From Chryseobacterium aureum (GTDB lineage: Bacteria; Bacteroidota; Bacteroidia; Flavobacteriales; Weeksellaceae): a DNA stretch of 64,000 bases. The notes under the pieces were generated by a model. The model was not told the DNA's origin. It made no database searches and saw only the letters and a list, made by a program, of their open reading frames with translations. Below are positions 26,243 to 35,153 of this stretch, in pieces. Every line of letters starts with the position of its first letter. Positions within the stretch are counted from its first letter, which is position 1. Position numbers and translations under genes: made by a program. The DNA lies in the NCBI RefSeq assembly GCF_003971235.1, contig NZ_CP034661.1:3658001-3722000 (forward strand). The letters are read 5' to 3'.

Positions 26243-27742
26243 TTAATTTTTGTAAATCTCTAAGAGATCTGCAATGTTTCTGTCGTTAGCCAATCTCGGA
26301 GTCTTGTTCTGGCCTCCCAGTTTTCCCTGAGATTTTGCATATTCATGAAAGGCATTTTTTGTAAGTCTGGTAATCTGAAGTTTCTGTAAGATATTTCCCG
26401 AAATCAGATCATTATAATATGTATTCTTTTTTCTCAGCTGCTGATCTAACTCATTTCTGAACAATTCTAGATTTTCAGGTTCCTTTTCAAATTCAATCAG
26501 CCATTCGTGATACGGAAGTCCTTCCTCCGGATTTACCTGCGGAGCAAGATGGAATTCTGTAATCTGTGCAGGATGCTTTTCAAGAGTGGCTTTCATCGCT
26601 TCTTCCACTTCAAAAGCAATCACATGTTCTCCGAAAGCTGAGGTGTAATGTTTTGTTCTGCCGCTCACCAGCACTCTGTACGGAGCTTTGCTGATAAATC
26701 GTACTACATCTCCTATAGAATAAGCCCACAAACCTGAATTGGTGGTCAGGATCAGTGCGTAGTCTTTATTAAGCTCAATTTCCTTTAACGTTAATCTTCT
26801 TGCATGGGGTTTACCATATTCTTCCAAAGGAATAAATTCATAGAAAATTCCATGATTCGTTAAAAGCAGTAATCCCTCTTTTGTATAATCATCCTGAAAA
26901 GCAAAAAAGCCTTCAGAAGCGGGAAATGTCTGGATGATATCTACTTTTCCGCCCAGCAGATCTTCCATTTTATCCCGATAAGGCTCATAATTTACACCTC
27001 CGGTAACAATAAGCTGAAGATTAGGGAAAAGTTGTTTGATCTTTTTACCGTGTTTTTCTGTAAGCTTCTCAAAATACATAATCAGCCAGGGCGGAATTCC
27101 TGAAATCAACGTCATATTTTCGTGTTCCGTTTCCTCAATGATTTTGTCTACTTTGGCTTCCCAGTCTTCCATAATATTGGTTTCCCAGCTTGGCAAGCGA
27201 TTTTTTTGAAGGTAATTGGGGATGTGGTGTGCAACAATGCCTGATAATCTTCCCGTTTTTATCCCAAATACCTCTTCCAGTTCCGGACTGCCCTGCAGGA
27301 AAATCATTTTCCCGTTCACAAAATCGGCGTTATTCTTTTTGCTGATATAATGAAAAAGAGCGCTTTGGGCGCCTGCAATCTGAAATGGCATACCCTCCTT
27401 AGAAATGGGGATGTATTTGGATCCGGAAGTGGTTCCTGAAGTTTTGGCGAAATATTCAGGAGTTTCTGTCCAGAGAATATTGGCCTGCCCCTTTTTTACC
27501 CGCTCTATGTAAGGTTTCAGATCTTCATAATCGGCTACAGGAACTCTGTCCTGAAATGCTGTTACAGAATGGATGTTTTCAAAATCATGTTCCCGCCCAA
27601 AAAGTGTTTTTTGAGCCGTATTGACTAGGGAAAGTAATAAGTCTTCCTGGTCTTTCTCAGCATTTTTTTTGAAATCCTCCGCTTTTTGAACATGTTTTTT
27701 TGCCCAGATAAGCGCCGCATTTTTCTTGAAGAAGTTTAACAT
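26243..27742 (-). CDS. GH3-family acyl-adenylating enzyme
   Basis: 499 residues of the GH3 family, named from plant auxin-responsive enzymes that join amino acids to jasmonate or auxin through an acyl-adenylate. The ATP/AMP-binding loop FAKTSGTTSGSKYIPIS is at about residues 104-120, with LIVTGGVNYEPY, TFPASEGFFAFQ and LRVLVSGRTKHYTSAFGEHV-type motifs further on (here YRVLVSGRTKHYT). Bacterial members are common in Bacteroidetes, but their substrates are unknown. A promoter box lies 4 nt before the ATG; the gene stands alone. Confidence 0.88.
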   Translation of the reverse strand: MLNFFKKNAALIWAKKHVQKAEDFKKNAEKDQEDLLLSLVNTAQKTLFGREHDFENIHSVTAFQDRVPVADYEDLKPYIERVKKGQANILWTETPEYFAKTSGTTSGSKYIPISKEGMPFQIAGAQSALFHYISKKNNADFVNGKMIFLQGSPELEEVFGIKTGRLSGIVAHHIPNYLQKNRLPSWETNIMEDWEAKVDKIIEETEHENMTLISGIPPWLIMYFEKLTEKHGKKIKQLFPNLQLIVTGGVNYEPYRDKMEDLLGGKVDIIQTFPASEGFFAFQDDYTKEGLLLLTNHGIFYEFIPLEEYGKPHARRLTLKEIELNKDYALILTTNSGLWAYSIGDVVRFISKAPYRVLVSGRTKHYTSAFGEHVIAFEVEEAMKATLEKHPAQITEFHLAPQVNPEEGLPYHEWLIEFEKEPENLELFRNELDQQLRKKNTYYNDLISGNILQKLQITRLTKNAFHEYAKSQGKLGGQNKTPRLANDRNIADLLEIYKN

Positions 27743-27746
27743 GGGT

Positions 27747-27754
27747 CAAATTTA
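27747..27754 (-). promoter_or_regulatory. TAnnTTTG -7 box of the GH3 gene, 4 nt before ATG
   Basis: Reads TAAATTTG on the minus strand with four bases before the ATG at 27742; predicts a leaderless mRNA. Confidence 0.5.
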
Positions 27755-27797
27755 TAAATAAGTGGAGAATCTGGAATCATTTTTTAGAAGCTTCACA

Positions 27798-27834
27798 TAA
27801 AAAAACCGATAGAACACGTTCCACCGGCTTTTTC
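27798..27834 (-). terminator. Intrinsic terminator of the KKDGTPDKRYK-repeat gene
   Basis: A 12-bp stem with three G-U pairs on the minus strand (around 27802-27813 and 27820-27831), followed by a run of seven T. The G-U pairs exist only on the minus strand, which fixes its direction. Confidence 0.7.
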
Positions 27835-27877
27835 GAAATTTGATTATGAAAATAACAACTATATGTTAATGTTGTAC

Positions 27878-28171
27878 TTATTTGTTTGCTTTGTATCTTT
27901 TATCCGGAGTACCGTCTTTTTTCAGATGTTTGTTTTCTTTGTATCTCTTATCTGGAGTACCATCTTTTTTCATTTTGGCAGCCGGTGGTGCAGGCTTCGC
28001 TGCTTTTGCATCTACTGCTGGTTTTGCTGCTTTTACTTCTGCAGGTTTAGCGGCAGTTACTGTGCTTTTTGCAGGATGATGAGGCTGTGCACTTGCAGCG
28101 GGAGCAGTCTGCTGAGCAGTTGCAAGTCCTAATCCCAAGATCAGAGACATTGCTGATAAGAATTTTTTCAT
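27878..28171 (-). CDS. Small exported Ala/Lys/Pro-rich protein with KKDGTPDKRYK repeats
   Basis: 97 residues from the ATG at 28171 (MKKFLSAMSLILGLGLATAQ), which gives a clean signal peptide. The mature chain is low-complexity: Ala/Pro/Lys-rich to about residue 68, then two copies of KKDGTPDKRYK separated by ENKHL. This C-terminal repeat recurs in many small exported Bacteroidetes proteins of unknown function. It is strongly basic, so binding to a polyanion or cell wall is possible but unproven. Confidence 0.75.
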   Translation of the reverse strand: MKKFLSAMSLILGLGLATAQQTAPAASAQPHHPAKSTVTAAKPAEVKAAKPAVDAKAAKPAPPAAKMKKDGTPDKRYKENKHLKKDGTPDKRYKANK

Positions 28172-28296
28172 AAGAATTTTTGTTTGTTTTTTATTGAATA
28201 AAGATATACAAAAAGCAGGCTGAAAAAGTGGGATTTTCAAACTTAACTAAAGTTTATTACAGCTTAAAAAAAAATTAAAGCCTTCATTAAGAATGA

Positions 28297-28328
28297 AAAA
28301 GCCTGTTTCCGGAAACGGAAACAGGCTT
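28297..28328 (-). terminator. Intrinsic terminator of the 28352 lipoprotein gene
   Basis: A perfect 11-bp stem (28301-28311 with 28316-28326), GAAA-type loop, then TTTTTC on the minus strand. Confidence 0.9.
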
Positions 28329-28351
28329 GCATAATATATAAATAGACATGG

Positions 28352-28747
28352 CTAGCGCGTACAGTTGGCTGTCCACGTTTTGCCATCCTTAACGTACAGG
28401 ATTTTCAGAACATTGTTGTCTATTCTGATATAAGAAGTTGCTGTAGAACCTATCATTACCAAAGTATGATCCCCCTCCTGGTTGAATTCTATTCCGTTAA
28501 GATCCGGAATACTGTTCGAGAAAGCGAAATTGTACTTGGTACCGCTGGCAATCTTCGTTACAAACACACTCCCGTTGTCTGTGCTGATATTGGTAGAACC
28601 CCCGTCTTTATATGAAACGCTTCCTTTATACGTTCCTGCAAAAAACTCGTTGTTTACCGGATCATCATCCTTGCTGCACGACGAAAAAGATACTGCTGTC
28701 AATACCAACAGCATCATTACTCCTAAAATTTTAATTGCTTTTTTCAT
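28352..28747 (-). CDS. Lipoprotein of unknown function
   Basis: 131 residues with a signal peptide ending in the lipobox SFSSC, followed by SKDDDPVNN; the Asp-rich stretch right after the cysteine resembles the surface-export signal of Bacteroidetes lipoproteins. The remaining beta-rich domain (GTYKGSVSYKDGGST, KYNFAFSNSIPDLNGIEF, SYIRIDNNVLKILYVKDGKTW) is of the small lipocalin-like type common in these bacteria. A single gene with a strong terminator. Role unknown. Confidence 0.75.
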   Translation of the reverse strand: MKKAIKILGVMMLLVLTAVSFSSCSKDDDPVNNEFFAGTYKGSVSYKDGGSTNISTDNGSVFVTKIASGTKYNFAFSNSIPDLNGIEFNQEGDHTLVMIGSTATSYIRIDNNVLKILYVKDGKTWTANCTR

Positions 28748-28925
28748 AATACTATTCTTAATGTTTGGTTAGGCTGGAAGTCCCAAACACTATGCCATGG
28801 GAGGTTTGTACGTATTTTTTTAACAGGTTATTAAATAAAATTGTAAAAAATTAAGATTTAAAAGCTAAGTCATTCATTTTAAACGGGAAGTTTTCCTGTC
28901 TTTCGGAGGAAGAAAAAAATATCCG

Positions 28926-28933
28926 TACCTTTG
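28926..28933 (+). promoter_or_regulatory. TAnnTTTG -7 box of mfd
   Basis: Reads TACCTTTG. It ends one base before an upstream in-frame ATG (28935), so translation must begin downstream, at the ATG at 28998, about 60 nt into the mRNA. Confidence 0.55.
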
Positions 28934-28997
28934 TATGGCAATAAACGGTTTCGGAAAACTCCCGAAATCGCTTTTGTCGTTTACACGAATACTATTT

Positions 28998-31900
28998 ATG
29001 CAATTAAAATCCATCAACGAAAAGTTTCTTCCAGATCTTTTGCAGAAAGAGTTTGGGAAAGAAATTTTCACCCAGTTAGAAAACAGTCAGCATATTTCTG
29101 TAAAAGGAAGTGCCGGATCTTCGGTTTCTATTTTTGTGGCAGAGCTTTTTTTAGTTCAAAAGAAAAATATTCTTTATCTGGTAGATGATAAAGAAGATGC
29201 ATTGTATGCCAATACGGAGATGGAAGATCTTATAGGGAAAGATAAAGTGCTGTATTTCCCGGCAACACATCTTGAACCGTATCAGGTGGAAAAAACACAA
29301 AATGCCAATCTGGTTTTAAGAACTGAAGTCCTTAATAAGATCAATTCCGGAAGATCTCCGAAAGTCATTGTAGCTTACGCCGGAGCCCTGTCTGAAAAAG
29401 TTTTGAAAAAAGAAGATTTTAAAGCAATTTCTCATCATATCAAAGTAGGCGATCAGCTGGATTTTGATTTTGTAGATGAGCTGCTGAATCATTATCATTT
29501 CCAGCAGGCTGATTTTGTTTCGGAACCCGGGGAGTTTTCTGTGAGAGGAGGCATTGTGGATGTATTTTCCTTTTCACACGAAAAACCTTACAGAATTACT
29601 TTTTTTGGCAATGAAGTGGAAAGTATTAAGACATTTGATATTGAAACTCAGCTTTCAGTAGATAAAGTGAAAGACTTTCAGCTGGTTTCCAATATGAACT
29701 TCTCTGTGACAGGAAGCAGGGTATCATTGCTGCAGCTGCTGCCTAATGAGAGTTTCGTAATTTCAAAAAATGGAATGATAGGAATGCAGAAGATCAGAAC
29801 CTTCTATGAAAAGGCTCTGGAAAAATATGATACCTTAAGTAAAGATATTGCTCACAGAACACCGCAGGAGCTTTTCATTTCAGATCAGGAGTTTTTATTT
29901 GACTATAAGAAATTTAAGACGGTAGATTTTGGGGCGGCTGTTATTGAAGGCTTAAAAGAAAGTATTGAAGTCAAAATGGAGCAGGTTCCGCAGCCTTCGT
30001 TCCATAAAAACTTTGAACTGCTGATTGAAGATATTGAAGAAAAACAAAACAGCGGATTCGATACCTGGATTTCTTTTTCCACGGAAAAGCAGAAAGAAAG
30101 GCTGGAATCTATTTTTGAAGAACTGGAGCATGAACTGCCTTTTAAAAGTTTTAAATCTGAGCTTCACGAAGGATTCGTAGATAACGGGCATAAGTTGCTT
30201 GTCTATACGGATCACCAGATTTTCGACCGTTACCAGAGGTATAAAGCGAAAAATACTTTTGCAAAATCGGAACAGCTTACCCTGAAAGATCTGATGTCCC
30301 TGAAAATAGGGGATTATATTGCCCATATTGACCACGGAATAGGGAAGTTTATGGGGCTTGTGAAAGTAAATAATGACGGTAAAATTCAGGAATGTTTTAA
30401 ACTGACTTATAAAAACGGTGACCTGTTATATGTGAGTATTCACTCTTTGCATAAAATTTCGAAATACAACGGGCCGGATGGAAAAGAAATTGTATTAAGC
30501 AAACTGGGTTCTCCAACCTGGAAATCATTAAAACAGAAAACAAAAGCAAAGGTAAAACAGATTGCTTTTGACCTTATTCAGTTATACGCCCAGAGAAAAA
30601 CGGCCAAAGGTTTCGCTTATACTCCGGATTCATACCTGCAGAATGAGCTGGAAGCAAGCTTTATTTATGAAGACACTCCGGATCAGGAAAAGGCAACAAT
30701 AGATGTAAAAAAAGATATGGAAGCCGAAACAGTGATGGACAGGCTTGTTTGTGGTGACGTAGGTTTCGGAAAAACTGAGGTGGCAATCCGGGCAGCATTT
30801 AAGGCGGCCACAGATGGTAAGCAGGTAGCCGTATTGGTTCCTACCACTATTCTTGCTTTTCAGCATTACAGAAGTTTTAAAGAGAGACTTAAAGATTTTC
30901 CGGTGAATGTTGCTTATGTGAACAGATTCAGAACGGCTAAGCAAAAGTCAGAAACCTTGGATGCTTTAAAAAACGGAAAAGTAGATATCATCATCGGAAC
31001 CCATCAGCTGGTAAGCAGTTCTGTGAAGTTTAAGGATCTTGGATTGCTGATTATTGATGAAGAGCATAAGTTTGGGGTTTCCGTAAAGGATAAATTAAAA
31101 ACCCTTAAAAATAACGTGGATACGCTTACCCTTACAGCAACTCCTATTCCGAGGACTTTGCAGTTTTCTTTGATGGCGGCGCGGGATTTATCCGTAATCA
31201 AAACACCCCCTCCCAACCGTCAGCCTGTAGATACACAGCTGATCGGATTCAATGAAGAGACACTTCGTGATGCCGTTTCCTATGAAATTCAGAGAGATGG
31301 GCAGGTGTATTTTATTAATAACAGAATTGAAAATTTAAAGGATATTGCCGGGCTTATTCAGAGACTGGTTCCGGATGCAAGAGTGATTACTGGGCATGGG
31401 CAGATGGAAGGAAAACAGCTTGAGAAGAACGTTCTGGATTTCATGGAAGGAAAATATGATGTTCTTGTTTCCACAACTATTGTAGAAAGTGGAGTAGATG
31501 TTCCCAACGCGAATACTATTTTCATCAATGATGCCCATAGGTTTGGTATGGCAGATCTTCACCAGATGAGAGGAAGGGTGGGGCGTAGTAACAGAAAAGC
31601 TTTCTGCTACCTGATTACTCCTCCTTACGATATGATGACTTCCGATGCCAGAAAGCGTTTGGAAGCTATTGAACAGTTTTCTGATTTGGGAAGCGGTTTT
31701 CAGATTGCCATGAAAGACCTGGAAATTCGTGGAGCGGGTGATCTTTTAGGTGCTGAGCAAAGCGGATTCATCAATGAAATGGGGTTTGAAACCTATCAGA
31801 AACTGATGCAGGAAGCCCTTGAAGAATTAAAAGATGATGCTGATTTTGAAAACCTTTTTGAAAACGAAGAAGACAGGCAGAAACTTTTCAAATCGGTAAA

Positions 31901-32366
31901 AGAGGTTAATATTGATACCGATCTGGAGCTGATGCTTCCGGATTTCTATATTTCCAATACGGAAGAAAGACTGCTGCTGTATCAGAAAATTGCAGAAATC
32001 AATAATGAAGCAGATCTTCATCAGTTTGAACTTGAGTTGATTGATCGTTTCGGACCCCTGCCTAAAGAGGCGGTAAACCTGCTGAAGAGTGTCTCACTGA
32101 AATGGCTGGCAGCAGATATCGGTTTTGAGAAAATTGTGATGAAAAACGGAGTATTCCTTGGGTACTTCCCGGGAAATCCTCAGGACAAATTTTATCAGAC
32201 AGACAGATTCAGGCATATTATTAACTATTTAACCCGCAATCCTGCCGAGGCACAGCTCAAAGAAAAGTCAGGAAAAGAAGGGAATCAGCTGATGATGAGA
32301 AAAGAAAAGGTGAAGAATGTAGATGAGGTTAATATGCTGCTGAAAGCTATTATTGAACATAATTAA
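28998..32366 (+). CDS. mfd: Transcription-repair coupling factor Mfd
   Basis: 1122 residues from the ATG at 28998; 21 more codons upstream are open but overlap the promoter. Mfd removes RNA polymerase stalled at DNA damage and recruits UvrA. Visible parts: a UvrB-like N-terminal module (FPATHLEPYQVEK, EPGEFSVRGGIVDVF), the RNA polymerase interaction region (IGDYIAHIDHGIGKF), and a RecG-like SF2 translocase with GDVGFGKTEVA (Walker A, about residue 585), DEEHKFGV (about 687), TATPIPRTL, VESGVDVPNANT, QMRGRVGRS, then the TRCF C-terminal domain. A strong terminator follows. Confidence 0.96.
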   Translation: MQLKSINEKFLPDLLQKEFGKEIFTQLENSQHISVKGSAGSSVSIFVAELFLVQKKNILYLVDDKEDALYANTEMEDLIGKDKVLYFPATHLEPYQVEKTQNANLVLRTEVLNKINSGRSPKVIVAYAGALSEKVLKKEDFKAISHHIKVGDQLDFDFVDELLNHYHFQQADFVSEPGEFSVRGGIVDVFSFSHEKPYRITFFGNEVESIKTFDIETQLSVDKVKDFQLVSNMNFSVTGSRVSLLQLLPNESFVISKNGMIGMQKIRTFYEKALEKYDTLSKDIAHRTPQELFISDQEFLFDYKKFKTVDFGAAVIEGLKESIEVKMEQVPQPSFHKNFELLIEDIEEKQNSGFDTWISFSTEKQKERLESIFEELEHELPFKSFKSELHEGFVDNGHKLLVYTDHQIFDRYQRYKAKNTFAKSEQLTLKDLMSLKIGDYIAHIDHGIGKFMGLVKVNNDGKIQECFKLTYKNGDLLYVSIHSLHKISKYNGPDGKEIVLSKLGSPTWKSLKQKTKAKVKQIAFDLIQLYAQRKTAKGFAYTPDSYLQNELEASFIYEDTPDQEKATIDVKKDMEAETVMDRLVCGDVGFGKTEVAIRAAFKAATDGKQVAVLVPTTILAFQHYRSFKERLKDFPVNVAYVNRFRTAKQKSETLDALKNGKVDIIIGTHQLVSSSVKFKDLGLLIIDEEHKFGVSVKDKLKTLKNNVDTLTLTATPIPRTLQFSLMAARDLSVIKTPPPNRQPVDTQLIGFNEETLRDAVSYEIQRDGQVYFINNRIENLKDIAGLIQRLVPDARVITGHGQMEGKQLEKNVLDFMEGKYDVLVSTTIVESGVDVPNANTIFINDAHRFGMADLHQMRGRVGRSNRKAFCYLITPPYDMMTSDARKRLEAIEQFSDLGSGFQIAMKDLEIRGAGDLLGAEQSGFINEMGFETYQKLMQEALEELKDDADFENLFENEEDRQKLFKSVKEVNIDTDLELMLPDFYISNTEERLLLYQKIAEINNEADLHQFELELIDRFGPLPKEAVNLLKSVSLKWLAADIGFEKIVMKNGVFLGYFPGNPQDKFYQTDRFRHIINYLTRNPAEAQLKEKSGKEGNQLMMRKEKVKNVDEVNMLLKAIIEHN

Positions 32367-32407
32367 ATTTATTTTTATTTTTTTAAAAAAGAGTTTATAA
32401 AAATTAC

Positions 32408-32447
32408 AAAAACGCATAAATGAATTAAATTTTTTATGCGTTTTTTT
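32408..32447 (+). terminator. Intrinsic terminator of mfd
   Basis: Arms around 32408-32420 and 32434-32446 pair over about 12 bp (AACGCATAAA type) and end in a run of seven T on the plus strand. Confidence 0.85.
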
Positions 32448-32718
32448 GTGATTGTTGTCATGTTTTTATTTGCTAATATTCCTGTTGAAGAGAATTATGC
32501 CCTTTCTGAGGGGTATGAAGTCACTTCCCAATGATTAAAAATATCTCGTAAATCCCCGAACAGTAGGTGGTTGTAGCAATTATTTAATTTTTTAATGAAA
32601 GAAAATTAGAGTTATGTAGTAATAATTCTACTTTTGCGTGTGATTAATTCTATGGTGTAATATGTTTATTTCTATAGGTTTAGAGCGGTGTGACTGGAAT
32701 TTTTAGGGCTTCAATGCG
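32448..32718. other. Non-coding stretch between mfd and the secreted-protein array
   Basis: About 270 bp without a gene I can support. It holds a TACTTTTG box at 32629-32636 inside a GTAG...CTAC inverted repeat, which could be a second, earlier promoter for the array. Otherwise I see nothing in it. Confidence 0.4.
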
Positions 32719-32726
32719 TACCTTTG
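32719..32726 (+). promoter_or_regulatory. TAnnTTTG -7 box of the secreted-protein array
   Basis: Reads TACCTTTG, 11 nt before the ATG at 32738, the same octamer as before mfd. Confidence 0.5.
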
Positions 32727-32737
32727 CAGTCCTTATT

Positions 32738-33559
32738 ATGAAAAAAATTATATATTGCTGCGCGGCTGGATTTCTTTCTTTCTATGCCAACGCACAGGTG
32801 GGAATCGGTACTGCGAAACCGAAATCTGTTCTGGATGTGAACGGAAAAACCACCTTAAGAAAAGAGCTTAGAGTGGGTGGTACTTCAACTGATGTTGGAA
32901 ATGCCGGTCTGAATGGCCAGGTATTGGTTTCTCAGGGCGAGGGCTTGCCTCCTGTGTGGAAATCTTTGAACGTTTCCTTTATGGAAGAGGGACAGTATAA
33001 GCTGATCAATTCTTATCTGTCGTCTGATCAAGTGGGGGTAACCTCTCTTTCTAATGATGTTGCCGGTGATAATATCTACACCAGCAAAGTGGGAGACAAT
33101 GTTACTGATGCCACAAAAGGAAAATGGAAAAAAATTGATGGTCTTATCAACATTTTTACCATCAAAAACGGAAAAAACAGAATTACTTATCAGTTCCAGA
33201 CAGGAATTGAAATGAAAGCACAGTCGTCTACTGCTATAGAAAGTGTAAGGTTTGCCTGCGGCGTTTTCAGAAACGGACTGCTGGTGGCTGTACGTCCGGA
33301 TAGAATCTCTTCTAACAACAATACAGGGAAAAACGGCCTTCAGGACTATATCTTTACCCTTAATTATACTGAACAAAACGTCCCTGTAGGGGTTCACAAT
33401 ATTGAAATAGCATGCAGAAAAATTGATACTTCAAATGCTACCTCAGAATTTGCGATCGGACGCAATGTGCAGACTTCAAGTGGAGTGTCCAGTGCATTTA
33501 CGCTGGAATCTACGATGAAAGTGGATGTTATCGAATATGTGAGCTATAAAAACAACTAA
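32738..33559 (+). CDS. Secreted protein 1 of a three-gene paralogous array
   Basis: 273 residues from the ATG at 32738, which gives a signal peptide (MKKIIYCCAAGFLSFYANAQ). The mature protein begins VGIGTAKPKSVLDVNGKTTLRKELRVGGT, a module seen at the head of many Bacteroidetes secreted and tail-fibre-like proteins, followed by GQVLVSQGEGLPPVWKSL. The C-terminal half is beta-rich with two conserved Cys contexts, FACGVFRNG and IEIACRKI. It is followed 2 bp later by a paralogue. No T9SS C-terminal domain is visible. Function unknown; an outer-surface or assembly role is a guess. Confidence 0.75.
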   Translation: MKKIIYCCAAGFLSFYANAQVGIGTAKPKSVLDVNGKTTLRKELRVGGTSTDVGNAGLNGQVLVSQGEGLPPVWKSLNVSFMEEGQYKLINSYLSSDQVGVTSLSNDVAGDNIYTSKVGDNVTDATKGKWKKIDGLINIFTIKNGKNRITYQFQTGIEMKAQSSTAIESVRFACGVFRNGLLVAVRPDRISSNNNTGKNGLQDYIFTLNYTEQNVPVGVHNIEIACRKIDTSNATSEFAIGRNVQTSSGVSSAFTLESTMKVDVIEYVSYKNN

Positions 33560-33561
33560 GG

Positions 33562-34383
33562 ATGAAAAAACTATTATCAACGCTGCTTTTTACTATGGGA
33601 CTTCTGGCAACCGCTCAGGTAGGCGTAAAAACAAATGCCCCAAAAGCAAAGCTGGATGTAAACGGAGACATCAATTTCAGAAATAAAATTGGTGTTTTTA
33701 ATGCTGCCGACAACACGGTATTTCAAGGAAATAATGATCAGCTCCTGGTTTCCAGAGGAGAAGGTTTCCCTCCTATCTGGAAATCACTCCGTATTCCGGA
33801 ATATGAACCCAATAAATTTTATCTCATCTACAACAACTCTTTTTCAGATAAAGTAGGAGCTACGTTTACATCTGCTGATGATTCTTCGGTAGCTTTCGCT
33901 TCAAGAGGTGCTACTTTTACAAAGGGAAAAGCACTGAGCAGCCTTCCGAATTTTAAAAAAATTGACGGTCTTTCCAAATCGATCAGTGTATTCAGTACTC
34001 AGAGTAAGGCTTATTTTCAGTTTGAAACAGTAGTGCAGGCAGATTTTGGAGCAGTAGGTACCACGGGGGATACCTCCATAGATTATGCCTGTGGTATATT
34101 TGTGGATGGCAAATTAGTCAATTTGAGACAGAGGAATTTAAAAGCGATTACCTCTTCATATCCTTTTCTTACTCATACCCAGATCGGGATTGTGGATAAT
34201 CTTGCCAAGGGAGACCACACGGTAGACGTTGCCTGTACAAGGTTAGGCTCTTATGGAGCTAGCACTAATAAGCTTACCATTGGTACTTATGTGTTTAGTA
34301 ATATTAATGACTTTATTTCACAATCGTCCCTTAAGGTAGATGTATATGAAGTTCCGGAAGTGTTTAACAGCATTATAAACTAA
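33562..34383 (+). CDS. Secreted protein 2 of a three-gene paralogous array
   Basis: 273 residues. Signal peptide MKKLLSTLLFTMGLLATAQ, then the head module VGVKTNAPKAKLDVNGDINFRNK, LLVSRGEGFPPIWKSL, and the same beta-rich C-terminal domain with YACGIFVDGKLV and VDVACTRL. It starts 2 bp after gene 1 and ends 8 bp before gene 3, so the three are one operon. The head module and the two Cys contexts are the most conserved parts; middle regions have diverged. Confidence 0.75.
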   Translation: MKKLLSTLLFTMGLLATAQVGVKTNAPKAKLDVNGDINFRNKIGVFNAADNTVFQGNNDQLLVSRGEGFPPIWKSLRIPEYEPNKFYLIYNNSFSDKVGATFTSADDSSVAFASRGATFTKGKALSSLPNFKKIDGLSKSISVFSTQSKAYFQFETVVQADFGAVGTTGDTSIDYACGIFVDGKLVNLRQRNLKAITSSYPFLTHTQIGIVDNLAKGDHTVDVACTRLGSYGASTNKLTIGTYVFSNINDFISQSSLKVDVYEVPEVFNSIIN

Positions 34384-34391
34384 AGCAGATC

Positions 34392-35129
34392 ATGAAAAAA
34401 ATACTATTTGCAGCATCAATTTTTTTAACCGTCAGTGCATTTGCGCAAGTGGGTATTAATACTCCTAACCCTACTAATACCTTAGACGTAAACGGAGATC
34501 TGAATCTTCGAAAAGAGCTGAGAACAGGAGGTACAGATGTGCTGAAAGGATCTGCCGGAACAGCGGGTGATATTCTCCACAATAATACGGATTTAAATGC
34601 CAATGACTGGAAAACAATAAAAATTGCAGATGGGCAGGGAAGCATGTCTGTATTTTCCATCAATACCGTTGCCGATAAAACAGGAGTTACTTTTTCCGGA
34701 AGTAACGGAGCTACAAGCCCTTATAGTGATGGTGCTGACCTGACTTCTGACTGGTCTGTCCTTACGGGAACCATGGACACTTTCTCCGTAACCAACCAAA
34801 CGAATAAAGCTACTTTTTCATTCCAGACCACCGTACAGAAAACGGGTGCCAACTCTTCCAGTTTCGCTTGTGGAGTGTTTGTAGATGATAAGTTGAGAGC
34901 AGTAAGAACAGATGTACTACTTGGAGATGCAGGAGCCTATAAAATTTTTAATCTGAATGCTACCCTTACCAATCTTATGCCTAAAAATGATTATAAAGTG
35001 AAGGTTGCCTGTACCAAAAGAGCCATTTCAGGATCTACGGTTGGGGTAGGAACAGCAGTGAATGCTACCTTCCTCAACAGTGATATGTCTCAGTCTGTTT
35101 TGACTACATCCATATTGCAGCCATATTAA
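34392..35129 (+). CDS. Secreted protein 3 of a three-gene paralogous array
   Basis: 245 residues, the shortest member. Signal peptide MKKILFAASIFLTVSAFAQ, then VGINTPNPTNTLDVNGDLNLRKELRTGGT, a C-terminal domain with FACGVFVDDKLRAVR and VKVACTKR, ending SILQPY. It resembles gene 1 more in the LRKELRTGGT segment. A terminator follows, closing the operon. Function unknown. Confidence 0.75.
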   Translation: MKKILFAASIFLTVSAFAQVGINTPNPTNTLDVNGDLNLRKELRTGGTDVLKGSAGTAGDILHNNTDLNANDWKTIKIADGQGSMSVFSINTVADKTGVTFSGSNGATSPYSDGADLTSDWSVLTGTMDTFSVTNQTNKATFSFQTTVQKTGANSSSFACGVFVDDKLRAVRTDVLLGDAGAYKIFNLNATLTNLMPKNDYKVKVACTKRAISGSTVGVGTAVNATFLNSDMSQSVLTTSILQPY

Positions 35130-35153
35130 TTTGTAACGTAATACAATAATTAT

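Noticed and set aside
27878..28171. The two KKDGTPDKRYK units as a nucleotide repeat or CRISPR-like array
   Set aside because: They are a protein-level repeat inside one coding frame; only two units exist.
28935..28997. Longer mfd start at 28935
   Set aside because: It begins one base after the -7 box, so it would not be within a usual transcript; the ATG at 28998 fits the family start.
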